In this document: positions 38,307 to 51,473 of the stretch, piece by piece
How the letters are laid out: the number at the start of each line of letters is the position of its first letter
How positions within the stretch are numbered: the stretch's first letter is position 1
Assembly: GCF_000220395.1 (NCBI RefSeq)
Contig: NW_004086444.1
Location: 202,412 to 266,411 of the forward strand
Direction of reading: 5' to 3'
Length of the DNA: 64,000 nucleotides
Source: Ichthyophthirius multifiliis
Taxonomy: Eukaryota; Ciliophora; Oligohymenophorea; Hymenostomatida
Notes under the pieces: model-generated
The model's database searches: none
Told to the model about the DNA's origin: nothing
Seen by the model: only the letters and a program-made list of their open reading frames with translations
Translations under genes and position numbers: made by a program

Positions 38307-40044
38307 TCACAAAAAAATATTAAGTTAATCTTATAAAACTTATTTTAATTTAACTTATTCTATAGGTTTTACAATATAATCAACCATCCCCAAATCCAAA
38401 CACTTGACTCTTTCTTCATTATCCGAATACCCTGAACATGCTACTACTTTTAATTTCAAACTAATATCTTTTTAAGAAATAAAATCTTTAATTTATTAAA
38501 ACAAACAATATCCATCAACTATAGGCATACATAAGTCCAAAAAAATTATATCGTAAATATTCTACCTATTATAGCTATTATTAGTGAAAAGACTCTTAAT
38601 TAAAAAAAGAGCTTCTTCAGCATCACATACACTCTAAATTTCGACATTTTAAATAAGTTTTTCTATTTTCATTTTTAATACAGTTATATTCAAAAAAATA
38701 TCATCTACAATCAAAATCCTAAATACTCTATTAAAACTAATATCATTACTTATATCAAAAAATTTGCTTTTTTACATATCTGTTTATTCTCTCAACATAA
38801 TTATAGGTTAAGATTAAATATTTCCTTAAGAATCGATAGTATTTACATTATAATGAATATTTTTTTTTTACAAAAAGCTCATTTTTTTTCTTCTATATTT
38901 ATTATAACTATTATAATTATTATTATTATTATTATTATTATTATTTATTATTATTTTTATTATTTTTATTTATACAAATTGATTTATCATCAAAATCATC
39001 TTCTAATTCTATATCTTTATTTACCTCTTTAATTATTGTATAAGTTCTTTATTATTTTATTCCACAATTATATACATTATTATTATTATTTTAATAATAG
39101 TTATTTTAAAGAGTTATTGAATTTCTTGAACTTCTTAATTAATCACTTTAATTTAATAAAATAAAAAAAAATTTTGTTCCTTTTCCTAGTACACTTTTAA
39201 TTTATAAACCTTCCCCATTTCCTAATTTTTAAGCCAATGTATTAGAAATAATTAATCCTAATCCTACTCCCATAGGATTTAATTTATTTTAATTTTTCCC
39301 ATTTATTTTTCCAAATTTTTTAAATAGTAATTTTTAATCTTCCTATGAAATTCCGATTCCTGTATCTTTTATAGACACCAAAAATTAATTTTCTTCATAT
39401 AATTTTATTTTTATACTTATTTATCCTCCTTTTTTTGTAAATTTTAATGCATTAGATATTAAATTAGTTATTATTTATCTTAATCTATTTGGATCTGAAG
39501 CAATTATAACTGGTAAAATACTATCATAAATTACCTTTAACAAAATATTTTTTTAATCAGCCTATATTTTTAATAAATCTAATAATTAAAAAATTAACTC
39601 TTTTAAATTAAACTACTCTATATTTAACGAGAACTTACCGACATTAACCTATGCAATATCTAAAATATCATTAACCATAAAATTCAATTATTTAGCGCTA
39701 GTTAAGGCAGGTTTTAAATATTATAATAGATCTATTTTTTCATTTAATTACATACAAACCATTTCAATCATTGAAATTATGCAATTTAAAGGAGTTCGAA
39801 ATTCATGCGAAACTTATGATAACATTTATGACTTATTTTTATTTATTAATTTTAATAATTTTATTTAATTAAAATGAGTAACATCTCTTATTAAAAATAA
39901 TACACAAGCTTTTTTTTCTATAACACTAGGAACACATGTTACTTCAAAATATTTTTTTTAATACTCTAAATTTTAACTGACATCATTATTTTAATCAGAA
40001 GTATATTTTTTTCCTAATAATAAAAATATATATAGTATATATAA

Positions 40045-40095
<51 letters not shown>

Positions 40096-41814
40096 ATTTT
40101 AACTTTTTTTTTTATTTATTTTTGGACACGAACATATCATTTTAAATTAAGTTTAAAAAGTTTAATATTCATCTAATTTATCATATTAAATTAAATACTC
40201 AAGTTCTTCTATTATTGTTTTATATAATTCTCCTAAAGTTGCTTATTAACTTAATTTAATTTAAATACTTTCACTTATTTCATCTTCATAAACACTTTTT
40301 ATTATAAAATTATTATCATCCCAATATTTACTGTTTTATTCTTAAATATCTTTTTTTTTAACCAACTATATATTTTTAGAATTTATTTTAAAATCATTGA
40401 TAGATTTTATCATGTTCTATTCACTCTATTATTAACTTTACAAATTCAACATTTATTAATATTATTAATTCTAAGTTAATTTTTTTTAAGTATTTTATTA
40501 AATGTAAAATTAATTTAAAGCCCCAAATTAAGAATATGTTTTTTTTATTTGACTTATTTAAAAAGCATTTTAATTATAAGGATTAGTCTATTAGTATTAC
40601 TTATTTAATTAAATTTACATCTATGGTGATATTTCTTCTTTTTTTTTATTAAAATTTAAATCTTGTTATTAAATAATATTTTTCATTTTTAGTGCTAAAG
40701 GCATATTATTATTAACTCCAATAGTTTCCTATTCATTAAGTTTAGTCATATTGTTTTTCAAAAGAAGTAATTTTTCAATTGCTAAACTTCCTTTTAGTCC
40801 TATTAGATTTTCCGCTTATTTATTAATTATATGTAATTTTTAAGAACTGGGCCCTAAAAGAATAATTCCTTCTGGCAAAAGCTAAAAGAAAGTGATATAA
40901 AATTATAGATTGGAAGGAATATTCATAATAATTTAATCTTTATTTAAATCATTCTATTTTAAATTGTTTTCGGCACCTTAATTACTTTATTAACCATATT
41001 ATAAGCAACTATTACTGACATGGTTTTTTTTATTTTCATTAAATCTACTCTTGTCTCCTAATTAAGCACTTTAAAATTTACAATGAAATTTTTTCGAATA
41101 ATTAGCATTTATATTTGAATCTTTACTATTTTAAGGAGAATTTGTAATTATACTCTTAGGCATAATTTTTAAATTATTGTTATTATAAAAAATATTTAAC
41201 TTTTTTTCTTTATTATTTTATATCATCTAAATCTGTGTATTATATGGTTATTATAATTATTAAATAGAACATTCTTTTTTTCCTAAATTGAATCCTGGTT
41301 CTTCAATTAAATTTCCAAAAGTAATTCCTCTTAATTTCTTATTTTTTTAATTTGAATTATTTTCTTAGTTTTTTTAATTGTTTTCAATATTTTTTAAAGA
41401 AATTTATATTTTGTCTATTGTATTTATTGATTATTTATTTTATTAATCTTTTTTATCATTTTAATTTATAAAATCAGTATTATATATTTAAAATTCTTTT
41501 ATAAAAATTAAAATATATACACCCAAAAACAAAATTTAAAATCTCTAAGCTAAATAAAATTATTCAAAATGTATTATTTTAAATTAATAAAAAATAAAAA
41601 AATACAAAATACTTAAATACTTCTAATATTAACTATTATAAAAAGATATATAAAATGTCTAGACTAATATAATTTAAATAATTATTATGTTTGTTTTGTA
41701 AATCATATTATCCTATTCTGATTCATAGAGATATTCAAAAAGTAAACTTATTTCAAAAATATTCAACAAAAAACAAAAAAAAATATTAATATTTTTTATA
41801 AATTTTAATTTCAT
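38307..41814 (-). CDS. Hybrid sensor histidine kinase with receiver domain
   Basis: Minus strand, ATG 41814 (MKLKFIKNINIFF) to TGA 38307-38309. The N-terminus has several hydrophobic segments (NIFFCFLLNIFEISLLFEYL; FQILFLGVYILIFI), so a membrane sensor. A PAS-like stretch (FFQLLPEGIILLGPSSQKLH, near 40850) precedes the kinase core. HisKA carries the phospho-acceptor in VSHEFRTPLNCIISM (about 39790-39830). The ATPase domain has NRLRQIITNLISNALKFT, DTGIGIS and PMGVGLGLIIS boxes. The C-terminal receiver domain has RILIVDD, the acceptor Asp in IIFLDLCMPIVDGY and the conserved Lys in YIVKPIE. All catalytic residues look present. It should autophosphorylate on His and pass phosphate to its own Asp. 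An intron with a TA run lies near 40020-40120. Convergent with the preceding gene, only 63 bases apart. Confidence 0.92.
40058..40090. repeat. (TA)n tract in an intron of the histidine kinase gene
   Basis: Alternating TA run located between two coding segments of the hybrid kinase on the minus strand. Confidence 0.75.
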
Positions 41815-42250
41815 AATTTATTTTTAATATTTTAAATAAACAATCTATAATATTAATAATATTAGAAAATAAGTAAATAAAATCTATAGTAGATACATTT
41901 TATTATTATGTGCTTCTAAGTAATATGAAAACTATAAGTAATCTACTATATAAACTAAGCAATAGATAAATGAGCGAAAAAAGAAAATTATATTAATTTT
42001 ATTTATATTTTTAAGCCATAAGAATTAAATAGGTTTTTAGAGCATTAATTTATAAAATATTATTTTTGTTAGGATAGTAATATAATTTTTTTAAAAAGTA
42101 TAATTTTATTTTTTATTTTTTATATTTATAATTAAAAATAATAATTTATTTTTATATATATATATAGTCAAAATTATGTAATAATATTAAATCTTATAAA
42201 TCAATAATATTTTTATGCTTTTTAAGCAAAATAATTGTTAATTTGCTATA

Positions 42251-42288
<38 letters not shown>

Positions 42289-42529
42289 AATTTATATAAA
42301 TTTATATATTTATAAAAAAATTCTAACTTTATTAATTTTATAAGTCTTTTTATGACATGATTTATAAATAATAATTATTTTTATTTAAAATTTAAACTAT
42401 TAAAAAGTATAAAATTTATAGAAATTGTTATTTTAAATATAAAATATAAAAGCTTTTTTATTATTTTTAAAAAAATAAAAAATAATAAAAGTAAAAAATT
42501 TATAAAAATATATTATATTCTTAATATAA
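41815..42529. other. Intergenic region with a (TA)n tract at 42250-42286
   Basis: 715 bases between the start of the histidine kinase and the stop of the M16 protease, both minus strand. It contains a TA dinucleotide run and A/T homopolymers. It should include the kinase promoter; no coding frame is convincing. Confidence 0.5.
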
Positions 42530-45500
42530 TCAAATAATAAAATCACATTAAATAAAATCTTAAGGAATATCGCTCTATTTAATTTATCCCTAAAAACTAT
42601 ATGGAAAAACCTAAAAGCTTACTTTCCCTTTATTTTCTTAAAACACTCTATTTAAAAATTTCGCTAACCCTTTTTTCGTAATTTTCTATTTTTAAATAAT
42701 TTCCAAATAATGCTCTAAAACCCTAAACCCATAATTTTACTAAATAATCTTATTCCAATACATAGTAATTAAATCTTCATGATTATCCTAAGGTTTTTCT
42801 AATTTCTCTTTTAAATTTTGCAAATCTTTCTAAAATTCTTCCTCATTCCCACTTTTTAATTATTAAATAAATAAATGTAACCCTTCCTCAATAATCAAAT
42901 CTACATCGGAAGCCTATTTTTTATCCCCGGATTAAATTACTGCTAAATAATCAACACAACCGATACTTAAACTCTAAACCTTTGCAATATATCCTAATGT
43001 AAGATCCGTTCGTAAATATTTATATAAAAAACTGTTCATTTTTTCTATTATAAGGCTATTATATATAATATCTTTTTCTTCTCTTTTTCCTATTTAATAA
43101 ATATTCACAATATAGTTATTTTAGTCATTTTCTTGTTAATTTTTAGATTAAAAAACAAGATTTTTTCCTTTTAAATTTCCTATTTTTAAAATTATATCTT
43201 ACATTTTTTCAAACTCTGTATTTATTTTGAGTTTCTCAAACATATTTTTAGTATAAGAAAGTGCTTTTTCAACCTACAAATTACCACTAAAAAGCACATC
43301 AAAATAATAGTTTTCTGAAAAAGAAATTTGATTTAATACTTTGCAATTAATTTTTGAAAACAAATTTATTTTTTCACTTAAAGGTACATAACTACTATCT
43401 AAAACTAAAAATAATTTCTCTTATAAAATATCATCGAGTACTTTTATATTATAGTTTTAATTTTCATACTCAAAAATAATTTATTCTTTTAAAACAGACA
43501 ACCCTTCCTCATCATTAACTTTAAAAGATTAAATTAAATCAAAAACATTTCCAAAAACTTCCCCAAAACCATCACTCCATCCACTTATTTATAATTAAAA
43601 GCCATAAATAGTACTTTAACTTTCAATAGAAAAGTTCACTAAGTAATTATCTTCAAAAATACTATCAAAATAAGACGATAAAACTTTCGAATAAATTTCT
43701 AATTTCTATTAATTGTAAATATCATGTATATTTTTATTATTAAAAAAGTGTATTAAAAATTAAATTTTCGGCATTTTTTTTTCAATTAAATAGAATATTT
43801 TATATTTCTTATTTTATTCCAAAACTAAAGGAAAAGCAATTTTTTAAAGACATTATTTTCTAAAATTCTATTCATTATAAATATAAGGTTTTAAATCTTA
43901 TTTCTCATCATATATATTTTTTTTTATTTTTTCTAATAAAAATAAATAATAAGATTTCACAAATTTCTTTCCTTCCCCGCAAACATCCACTAACGAAAAT
44001 TTAGTAGGCATTTTCGAAAAATTTAATTAATAAGTGTATTTTGGACCATTTATGCTATTTAAAAGCATGTTCTTATCTTTAATTTTCCCTATTTTCGAAT
44101 ATTTTAAATTAAATTAAGCTACTTCTTGCTCATATTGTGAGTCTTTTATTTCAAAAAAGTCAGTTTTAAGGCCTATATAGGGTTTGAAATCGGATGTTTT
44201 GAAGATATAAATACATTTAAGTGGATTTTAGAATATTTGGAGTAATTTATATAATTATTTTTCATCAAAAGGTTCATAAATGGTTTTTTTTTATAAAATA
44301 GTATTCGATTTAGAAAATTTAAGATTATTAAGATTTTTAGCCAAATCTGAAATGTAATCTTATTAAATATTTTTTTATTCAAAATTAAATTATTAAATAG
44401 ACAAAGAGTACGCATTTTCGTAATTTTTTTTCGAAATTTTAAACTTGCGGAAATACTCAAAAAAACTACTTAATAAAAATTCTATTTATAAAATTCCTTT
44501 TTACGTAAGGGAAATTTATAATTAATAAAGGTTTAAAATTTCATTTATAAGTACAAAATAAAGACTTTATATATAGTTTTCGTTTAATAAATAATAATAG
44601 TAGTCTTTTTGGAAAATACTTTGGATATAATTTATATAACTTTCTTTACAGTCTTCAAAATTAAATAAGATATTTAATTAAAAATCATCTTACAGTCCTT
44701 ATATTTTATATATATTTCCATATGTTTTCTTTTTTTTTTATTATTATTAATATAGTTTTTTTTTTATTATATTACATTATTAAAAAGTTAAATTTTTTTA
44801 AAAAAATCGGAATTTTATTTATATTCTAATTCTTCGTTTTTAGAATTTTCTTAAGGTATTTTTTCGAATTCGGCTTCTTTTGTATACTCTTTTAGTTAAT
44901 CAAGGGATTCTTTTCCATATAAAACGAGACTCATTTTGTTTGATTTGTAATTTTCTTTTTCAAATTATATTAATTCTTTTAATATATTATCCTTTTTATT
45001 TATTTTATTGACATTTTTATAATTTTTTATAATAAAAAAAAAAAAAAACTTTATTTAAAGTTTTATTATTTCCACAAGTAAAATTAGAAAAAAAATGATT
45101 TTAATTGGAAATAATTTAATAAAAATACAAATCAATATAATTATTATGATTAAGTGTATTCAAATATTCACTATGAATAGCATTTATTTCTTTTTCAACA
45201 TTTTTTTATTTATATTTATGATCAAAAAACATATGACTAAAATAAACAAGGGCTTACTAAAATGCATTAGGATGTACATTAAAGAAGTAATTAGTATTTA
45301 AACTATCTGTGTAACTAAAATATAAATATATAAATATATTTTTATTTATTATATTATAGTTTTTTTTTTTTTTTTTCTGTTTATTTTTTTATAAACACGA
45401 ATCATTTAAAACTATCAATATTTATTTTTTCTCTAATTTTATATTATATGAGTTTTATTTTATTTTAAAAAAATAATATTTGAAGACATTATATAATATA

Positions 45501-45934
45501 TATATGTATATAAATATATATATATATTTTAAAATAATACGCGTTTGAGTTGCCTTAATTGTTGCCTAAAAAAATGTCTATTTCTCCAGGAATATTAGAA
45601 TGTTTTGAAACTGAAACAAACTTCATATGTTCTAAAAAATGGGCTATACCTTATGTTTTTTTTTCATGCCAAGAACCTGCTTTTACATCTAAAGCAGCAT
45701 AACTTACGTCAGTATTAGGATCACTTATTAAAAGAACTTTTAAACCGTTTTTTAACTTTTAAATTTCGTATTAATTTTCGTCTATCTATGGCTTTATAAT
45801 TTCTTAATTATTTTTTATTGGGTAAATAATTAATGGGCTTTTTGCTTTCTTTTTGATTTTTGGCTTATAAGTTCTTAAGATTTTATATAAATAAATATAT
45901 TTATTAATGTAAATAGAATTTTTAATATATTCAT
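42530..45934 (-). CDS. Insulysin-like zinc metalloprotease (peptidase M16A)
   Basis: Minus strand to TGA 42530-42532. The N-terminal catalytic domain is clear: LKNGLKVLLISDPNTDVSY, then inverted zinc motif HxxEH in IAHFLEHMKFV, then GNSNA-YTDSLNTNYFFNVHP and the third zinc ligand Glu in EINAIHSEYLN. These match insulin-degrading enzyme in order and spacing. A 226-base intron (45315-45540) splits GNSNA from YTDS, and its removal restores the motif exactly. The rest of the protein, about 700 residues, has the expected length for the inactive second half and ends VSFQVFPYSFQGQI. It degrades medium-sized peptides. The start is uncertain: ATG 45934 gives a hydrophobic, signal-like MNILKILFTLINIFIYI. 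It is one base out of phase with the catalytic domain, so either a homopolymer error or a missed intron lies near 45835-45890. Confidence 0.85.
45315..45540 (-). other. Intron in the M16 protease gene
   Basis: GTATTATT...ATTTTAG on the minus strand, 226 bases, among the longest introns seen here. Splicing creates the Ala codon at the GNSNA-YT junction and keeps the frame, matching the SSNAFT segment of insulin-degrading enzymes. Confidence 0.85.
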
Positions 45935-46518
45935 TTCTAATTTTTTAATTTTTATTTAATTTTTTTTTATAAATGTAGAGTCAAAATATTTGTAATGTAA
46001 AAAATTAAATATAATATAAGAATTATATAATGTTAACTTCATAATATATAAATCACAATAGACTATATTAAAAAACTATAAAAATTAATATTATAAAATT
46101 ATTTAAAGTATTTATAAAGCATTTAACATAAAAATATGAAAAAATTAAATATTAGTGAGTAAAGCAAAATATAATAAAATATTATATTATAATATTATTT
46201 ATTAACTTTTATTAATTCTTAAGTATAATATAGTTTAAACTATTATTTATTATTAATCAGTAAAATTTAAATGTATTTTTAATAAAATTATATTAATAAA
46301 ACAATTAATATAGTTTATAAGTGAAAATTAAATTCTATGAAATATCGAATTATAATTTTATATAATATATAAAAACTTTAAATAGTTAATTTAAGCTAAA
46401 TAATAATAAATAAACTTATAAAAATAATTAAATTAAAAAGAAAATTATAATTTTATAAAGTTTAAATAAGAATTATTTTTAATTTAATTTAAAATAAAAT
46501 ATATTTATTTAATATATG

Positions 46519-46557
<39 letters not shown>

Positions 46558-46986
46558 ATTTTTATTTTTTCACATAAAATTCTTTAAATTAAATATTTTT
46601 TACAACTTACTTTACAAAGATAATTAAATAAATTAAAAAAAAAATAGTATATATTTAAATCTTAAAAGTTTTAAATTTTTACTTAATTATTTATTCTTAT
46701 TAATAAAATAAATGATTTTTTTTTTTATAACTATATTTGATTTTTTATTTACAATAAATATTATATTTAATTTATACAAAAATATTTTTTATGTTTTTAT
46801 TTATTTAAATATTATAAACATTATCATATTTTTTATTTTTTTTATATGTTTAGAAAATATTTTTTAACATAATGTTTTATTTTAAAGTTTTTTTATTTTA
46901 TTAATTATAAATATTAATATTTTATTATAAATATTTTAATATTTAATTATAAAAATCCAAAAATATAAGCAATTTAAAACAAAAGT
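45935..46986. promoter_or_regulatory. Divergent intergenic region with a (TA)n tract at 46521-46552
   Basis: About 1 kb between the M16 protease (minus) and a plus-strand coiled-coil gene. Apart from one TA run it is featureless A/T sequence. Both promoters should lie here. Confidence 0.5.
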
Positions 46987-47656
46987 ATGTTTTCGTTCAG
47001 TGAACTATTTAATGAAAAGAGATCATAATCGTAATCATAAACAAATTCAAGTTCTATAAATAATACAAGAAAAATTCAAGACTTTAATTTTCTAAATATA
47101 CCTATTAAAAAATTAAATCTTTAATAAATAAAAATGTAATGTTCAAAAAAAATGGAAACATCATAATATGCGAAAAAAAAAATTAATATTCCGATATAAC
47201 AAATTATTCTACTCAAAATTACATTTCAAAAAAATTTTTAAAAAATAAAAGAGCATATCTTTTTTATCAACAGAAAAAAAATAAGAAAAAAGTTAAAATT
47301 CACAAAAAAGAAAAATATTTTCTATAGAAAGTACTTAAATTTAGCAAATAAATAAGTAAATATAAACTATAATTAAGTAAATAGATAATACAGAATAAAA
47401 TATTACATTGAAAAAAATTAGATATTTAATTTAATTTTACAAAGAAACCTTATAAGATATTATTTAGAATTCTAATGATAAACCTTATTTTTAAATATTA
47501 ATAAAAGACATTAATAATATAAAAGAAAGATTTTAAATTTATTTAGATAAAGAGTACAAACATAACATATATACAGACTTTAAAACTATTGTGTAATTTT
47601 AAAGTTAAATAAAAAAAGGATTAAATCTATGTTTAAAAAAATTTTAATAATTATGA
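46987..47656 (+). CDS. Hypothetical coiled-coil protein
   Basis: ATG 46987 opens MFSFSELFNEKRSQSQSQ and a Ser/Gln/Asn-rich, basic N-terminus. From about 47270 a different phase is clearly coding (KIFSIESTQIQQINKQIQTI, LIKDINNIKERFQIYLDKEY) with heptad-like spacing, ending at TGA 47654-47656. The two phases must be joined by an unseen intron or by a correction in one of the long A runs between 47140 and 47290. No family was recognised. The predicted product is about 220 residues, soluble, helical and basic; the function cannot be stated. Confidence 0.5.
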
Positions 47657-48543
47657 TAGATAAAAAATAAAAAAAATAAATAAAAAGCATTAATAAATAT
47701 TATTATTAATAAAATTAAAACAAAAAATTAAAAAGGAAATATAAATATGTATTTATATATTTATAATTATTTATATATTATTAGAAAAAAAAATAAACTA
47801 AATACATTTTTTTAGATATTATATAAATAAAAATTAATTTTTCTTATTTAATATATTTTAAATAATTTTTAATTTTTTCTATTATAATTATATATTTTAT
47901 ATAAGCTTTATAAATATATATATATATATATATTTTTTTAAATAATTAATATAATTTAAAAATAAATTTATAATATATATAAAAAAATATTTTATTATAT
48001 TTTTTTAATATATATTCCATTCAATTAAATTTTTATCTATTTATTAATTTTTTTTTAATATATTATTATATATATTTATATTATTTTAATTTTATTTAAA
48101 TATTTTTATGTGATTTTTTATATTATTTATTATATTAATATAGTTATTTTTACTTTATTTCTCTTTACTTATATAAATTAAATTACATAAATAGTTATAT
48201 ATATAATAAATATATTATAATAAAATTAATTATAAATTTATAAAAGATTTAATTATTTATTTATTTCAAATATTATATGTTTAATTTTTTAATTTTTATA
48301 GATTTAACATTTTTATCAAATTTTATTTAAATATCCATTTTTAATTAGTTTATTTTTTATAATGTAATATTTTTTTAAATATAATCATCTAATATTATTA
48401 TTAAAATATTTATAAATTGATTTAAAAAATTATATCTTATTATTATAAAACTATATGCTATTTTAGTATTTATTTTTATTATATATATGTTATTATTATT
48501 ATAATTTTTATTTATAATATTATAATATTTAATCATATTATCA
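47657..48543. other. Intergenic spacer, AT simple sequence
   Basis: 887 bases between convergent ORFs made of short A, T and TA runs. No gene, RNA or repeat beyond simple sequence is visible. Part may be 3' untranslated region of either neighbour. Confidence 0.5.
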
Positions 48544-49524
48544 TCATTATTAAATTATTTTTATTTATATTTGATTTAATATCATTATTTAGTTTATATT
48601 TTTTTTTTTAAAAAAATAAAAAATAAATAAATGTCTTTTATACATATTTTTTTTACAATTTAAATTTCTTTTTTTATAAATATGTTAAAATAGCATAATA
48701 TTCATTAAGACATATTTTATATATAATAATTTATATGTTTTTTTATTTTTTTATAATTTTTAAAATTTTAATTTATATTATTTATAATTTATTTATAATT
48801 TAGTACAAATAATATGAAATTAATACAATGTTTACCTCTAAAAATATTTTGTCCTTTGATTATTTTAAGAATTATTTTATTTTATATATTAATACAAATA
48901 ATAAATAATCATTTATTATTTATGTATTTTTTTTTTCAAAGAATTAGGTAAAATAAATATTATAGCAATCATTTCAATAATTATAATTAAAGCAATTATC
49001 ATATAAGAAACTGAAACATTATATGCCATGCATAATTTATATAATTTTCCACATTAATTTCTATTCATTATTAATATTGCAATATTAAATATGAAATTAA
49101 CCAATAAAATAATATTTCTAATATATTTTTAATCCATTTAATAAATAAGATCATTAAAGCAATTCATAAAACATCCGAAAAACAGCAAAAAATATATTCC
49201 AGAAACAGCCAATTAAAACATTCCTAAAGCAAACGACCATTCTATTAGATTTTAGTTTTCACAAGAATCATAATGCTTTTAATCTTTAGAAAAAATTACA
49301 AAAACAACTCCTAATACACCTACTGCTAATACAGTTAATAAATATATTATTTTTTAGAATTTAAATTTTAACTCATTTAAGTATTAACATAATTAATAAA
49401 CTTTTTCCTTATTTATATCTTTTTATAATTACTAGTCTATTACTTGTTAAAGTATTCCAGATTTAACAATTTGTACGAATAATTAGTCAGGGCTATGCTC
49501 TCTTTTATTATTAGGTATTTACAT
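48544..49524 (-). CDS. Small four-helix membrane protein, unrecognised
   Basis: ATG 49524 opens MQIPNNKREHSPDQLFVQIV, a soluble cytosolic-looking head. Four hydrophobic segments follow: IIYLLTVLAVGVLGVVFVIF, FALGMFQLAVSGIYFLLFFG, NIILLVNFIFNIAILIM and VSYMIIALIIIIEMIAIIFI. There is one Cys in the first external loop and two in the second, so the layout is tetraspan-like. The convincing protein stops near residue 210 (LPNSLKKKIHK). The formal frame stays open to TGA 48544-48546, giving 326 residues; the last third looks like non-coding A/T sequence in which TGA simply does not occur, so an intron or earlier end is possible. No intron is needed in the conserved part. No family assigned. Confidence 0.6.
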
Positions 49525-50489
49525 TTATATTTATTTTTTGATATTTGTTTATCTTTTATTTTATTAATAGTATTAAATTTTTAATTTTTTTGTTTGAAGT
49601 TTATAAAGAATAATTTTAAATTAAAAGTTGTTAAAAAAATATAAAAATTTATTATTTAGTTTATTTATAAAATTTATTTAAATTAAAAATTAACTTTATA
49701 TATTTGAAATTTTTTAATATAGAATTTTTTTAAAATACATACTGTAATAAATTAAATATTTATAATAAAAATTAATTATTTATATAGTATATTTATAATA
49801 AAATAATATTAAATTATAAAAAATAAAATTAATAAAATAATTAGTTTAATATTATTATAAAAAAAAAAAATATTAATTCTTATATTATAAATTAATAAAA
49901 TAAGAAAGAATACAATTTTTAAATTAAAAATTGAATTTACAGTCATATAATATTTAAATAACTTATTATATATATTTTAAAAACAATTACTATAATACAA
50001 TTGATATATTTTTTTAAAAAAAAAAATTTTTAAATATATTTTAATTATTTTAAATTAATATTTTAATAGCAATAAATTTATATTTGATTAATACTAATAA
50101 TATTTTCCGAAATAAATATACAATTTAATATTTATAATAAATTATTAATAATAATATAATTCATGAAAAATTTATAAACTCTTTTTAATTTTTTGTTTAA
50201 AATTAAATTTTTTATAATTAATTTTTTTATATATAAATTATATATTAGAAAATTTTTGTTTTCAATTAATATAGTAATAAAAAATTGTTAATTAATTTCT
50301 TATTTTTTATTAATTTTTTTATTTTTATATTATACTCACACATATCTATTGTATAATCTGTAATATAATCCACAGTATACATTAATTCTTAAATTTCAAT
50401 ATATAAAAATATTATATTTAAATTTTATAAGCTGTTTTTTTATATATTGCATATTAATAATCTTTAAAAACTATTTTATGTAAATTTTA
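49525..50489. other. Intergenic region
   Basis: 965 bases upstream of the tetraspan-like gene (minus) and of a small plus-strand ORF. Only A/T homopolymers and short repeats are present. It should hold the promoter of the membrane protein. Confidence 0.45.
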
Positions 50490-50879
50490 ATGGTTCACTA
50501 AGAAAATAAAAAACTAAAAATCTATCCACATACATTAGTATACAAAAAAGCACTTAATACATTAAAAAATGAAATTTCCTTAACCCGTTAATATATTTAT
50601 TAGTTCATTAATAAGTTAATACAATTTTAATTATAAACTTAATACAAAACAATAAATAAATAAAAAAAATGTTAAGTTTTAATAAATATTTAGTAGTTAA
50701 GCAAAATCATAAAAATCTTAATTTTGCAAAAAAATAGTAATATTTAAAATCTTCATTAAATCAATAAAAAAATTATACAAAAAATAGTAGTAGCAATGAA
50801 AGTTAATATATAATAAATTAATATGTAATTTGTATATGCTTAATTTATAAAATCTAATTTTATTTTATTAAGATTTTGA
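50490..50879 (+). CDS. Small basic ORF, weakly histone-fold-like (tentative)
   Basis: An uninterrupted 129-residue frame from ATG 50490 to TGA 50877-50879. The first third is compositionally coding-like: MVHQENKKLKIYPHTLVYKK followed by ALNTLKNEISLTRQYIYQF. The spacing P-x-T-x3-K-K-A-(L/M)-N resembles the start of histone H2B helix 1 (HPDTGISKKAMN), but later helices do not align well. It could be a very divergent or decayed histone-fold protein or a chance frame in a TGA-poor region. Base use is slightly less AT-rich at the 5' end than the surroundings. Function not assigned. Confidence 0.3.
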
Positions 50880-51434
50880 TTATATATAAAAATATTTTAT
50901 TTTATTTTAGTTCATTATATATTTTATTTAATTTTATTATATTTTATTTTATAATATTTAATTTTATTTTATTTAATTATAAATTCTTTAAAATTATTAT
51001 TTTTTAAAATTTTTTAATGTATTTTATTTTTAAATATAATTTATATAAATATAAATTAATTTTTTTTTGATTATTATAAAATTTTTATTTTATTAAATAT
51101 AAATTATATTAAAATATTTAAATCAAACAAATATAATATTAAAAAATATATTATATATAAAAATAATTTTTATTATTAGATAAAAATATATATTATAAAT
51201 ACTTTTATAAAAAAATTTAAAAATATATTTTTATCAACTGAAATTTAATAGTAAAAAATATTTTTTATATATATAAATTAATTTAAATATGATTATTGGT
51301 AAAACATATTTTTAAATATAGACAAAATTTTTTTAAAAAACATTAAAATTAATATAATAATTTTATATTAAAAGATAATATATCATAGTTTAAAAATTTG
51401 TTATGTATATAAATATAATTATTATTATTATTAA

Positions 51435-51473
<39 letters not shown>

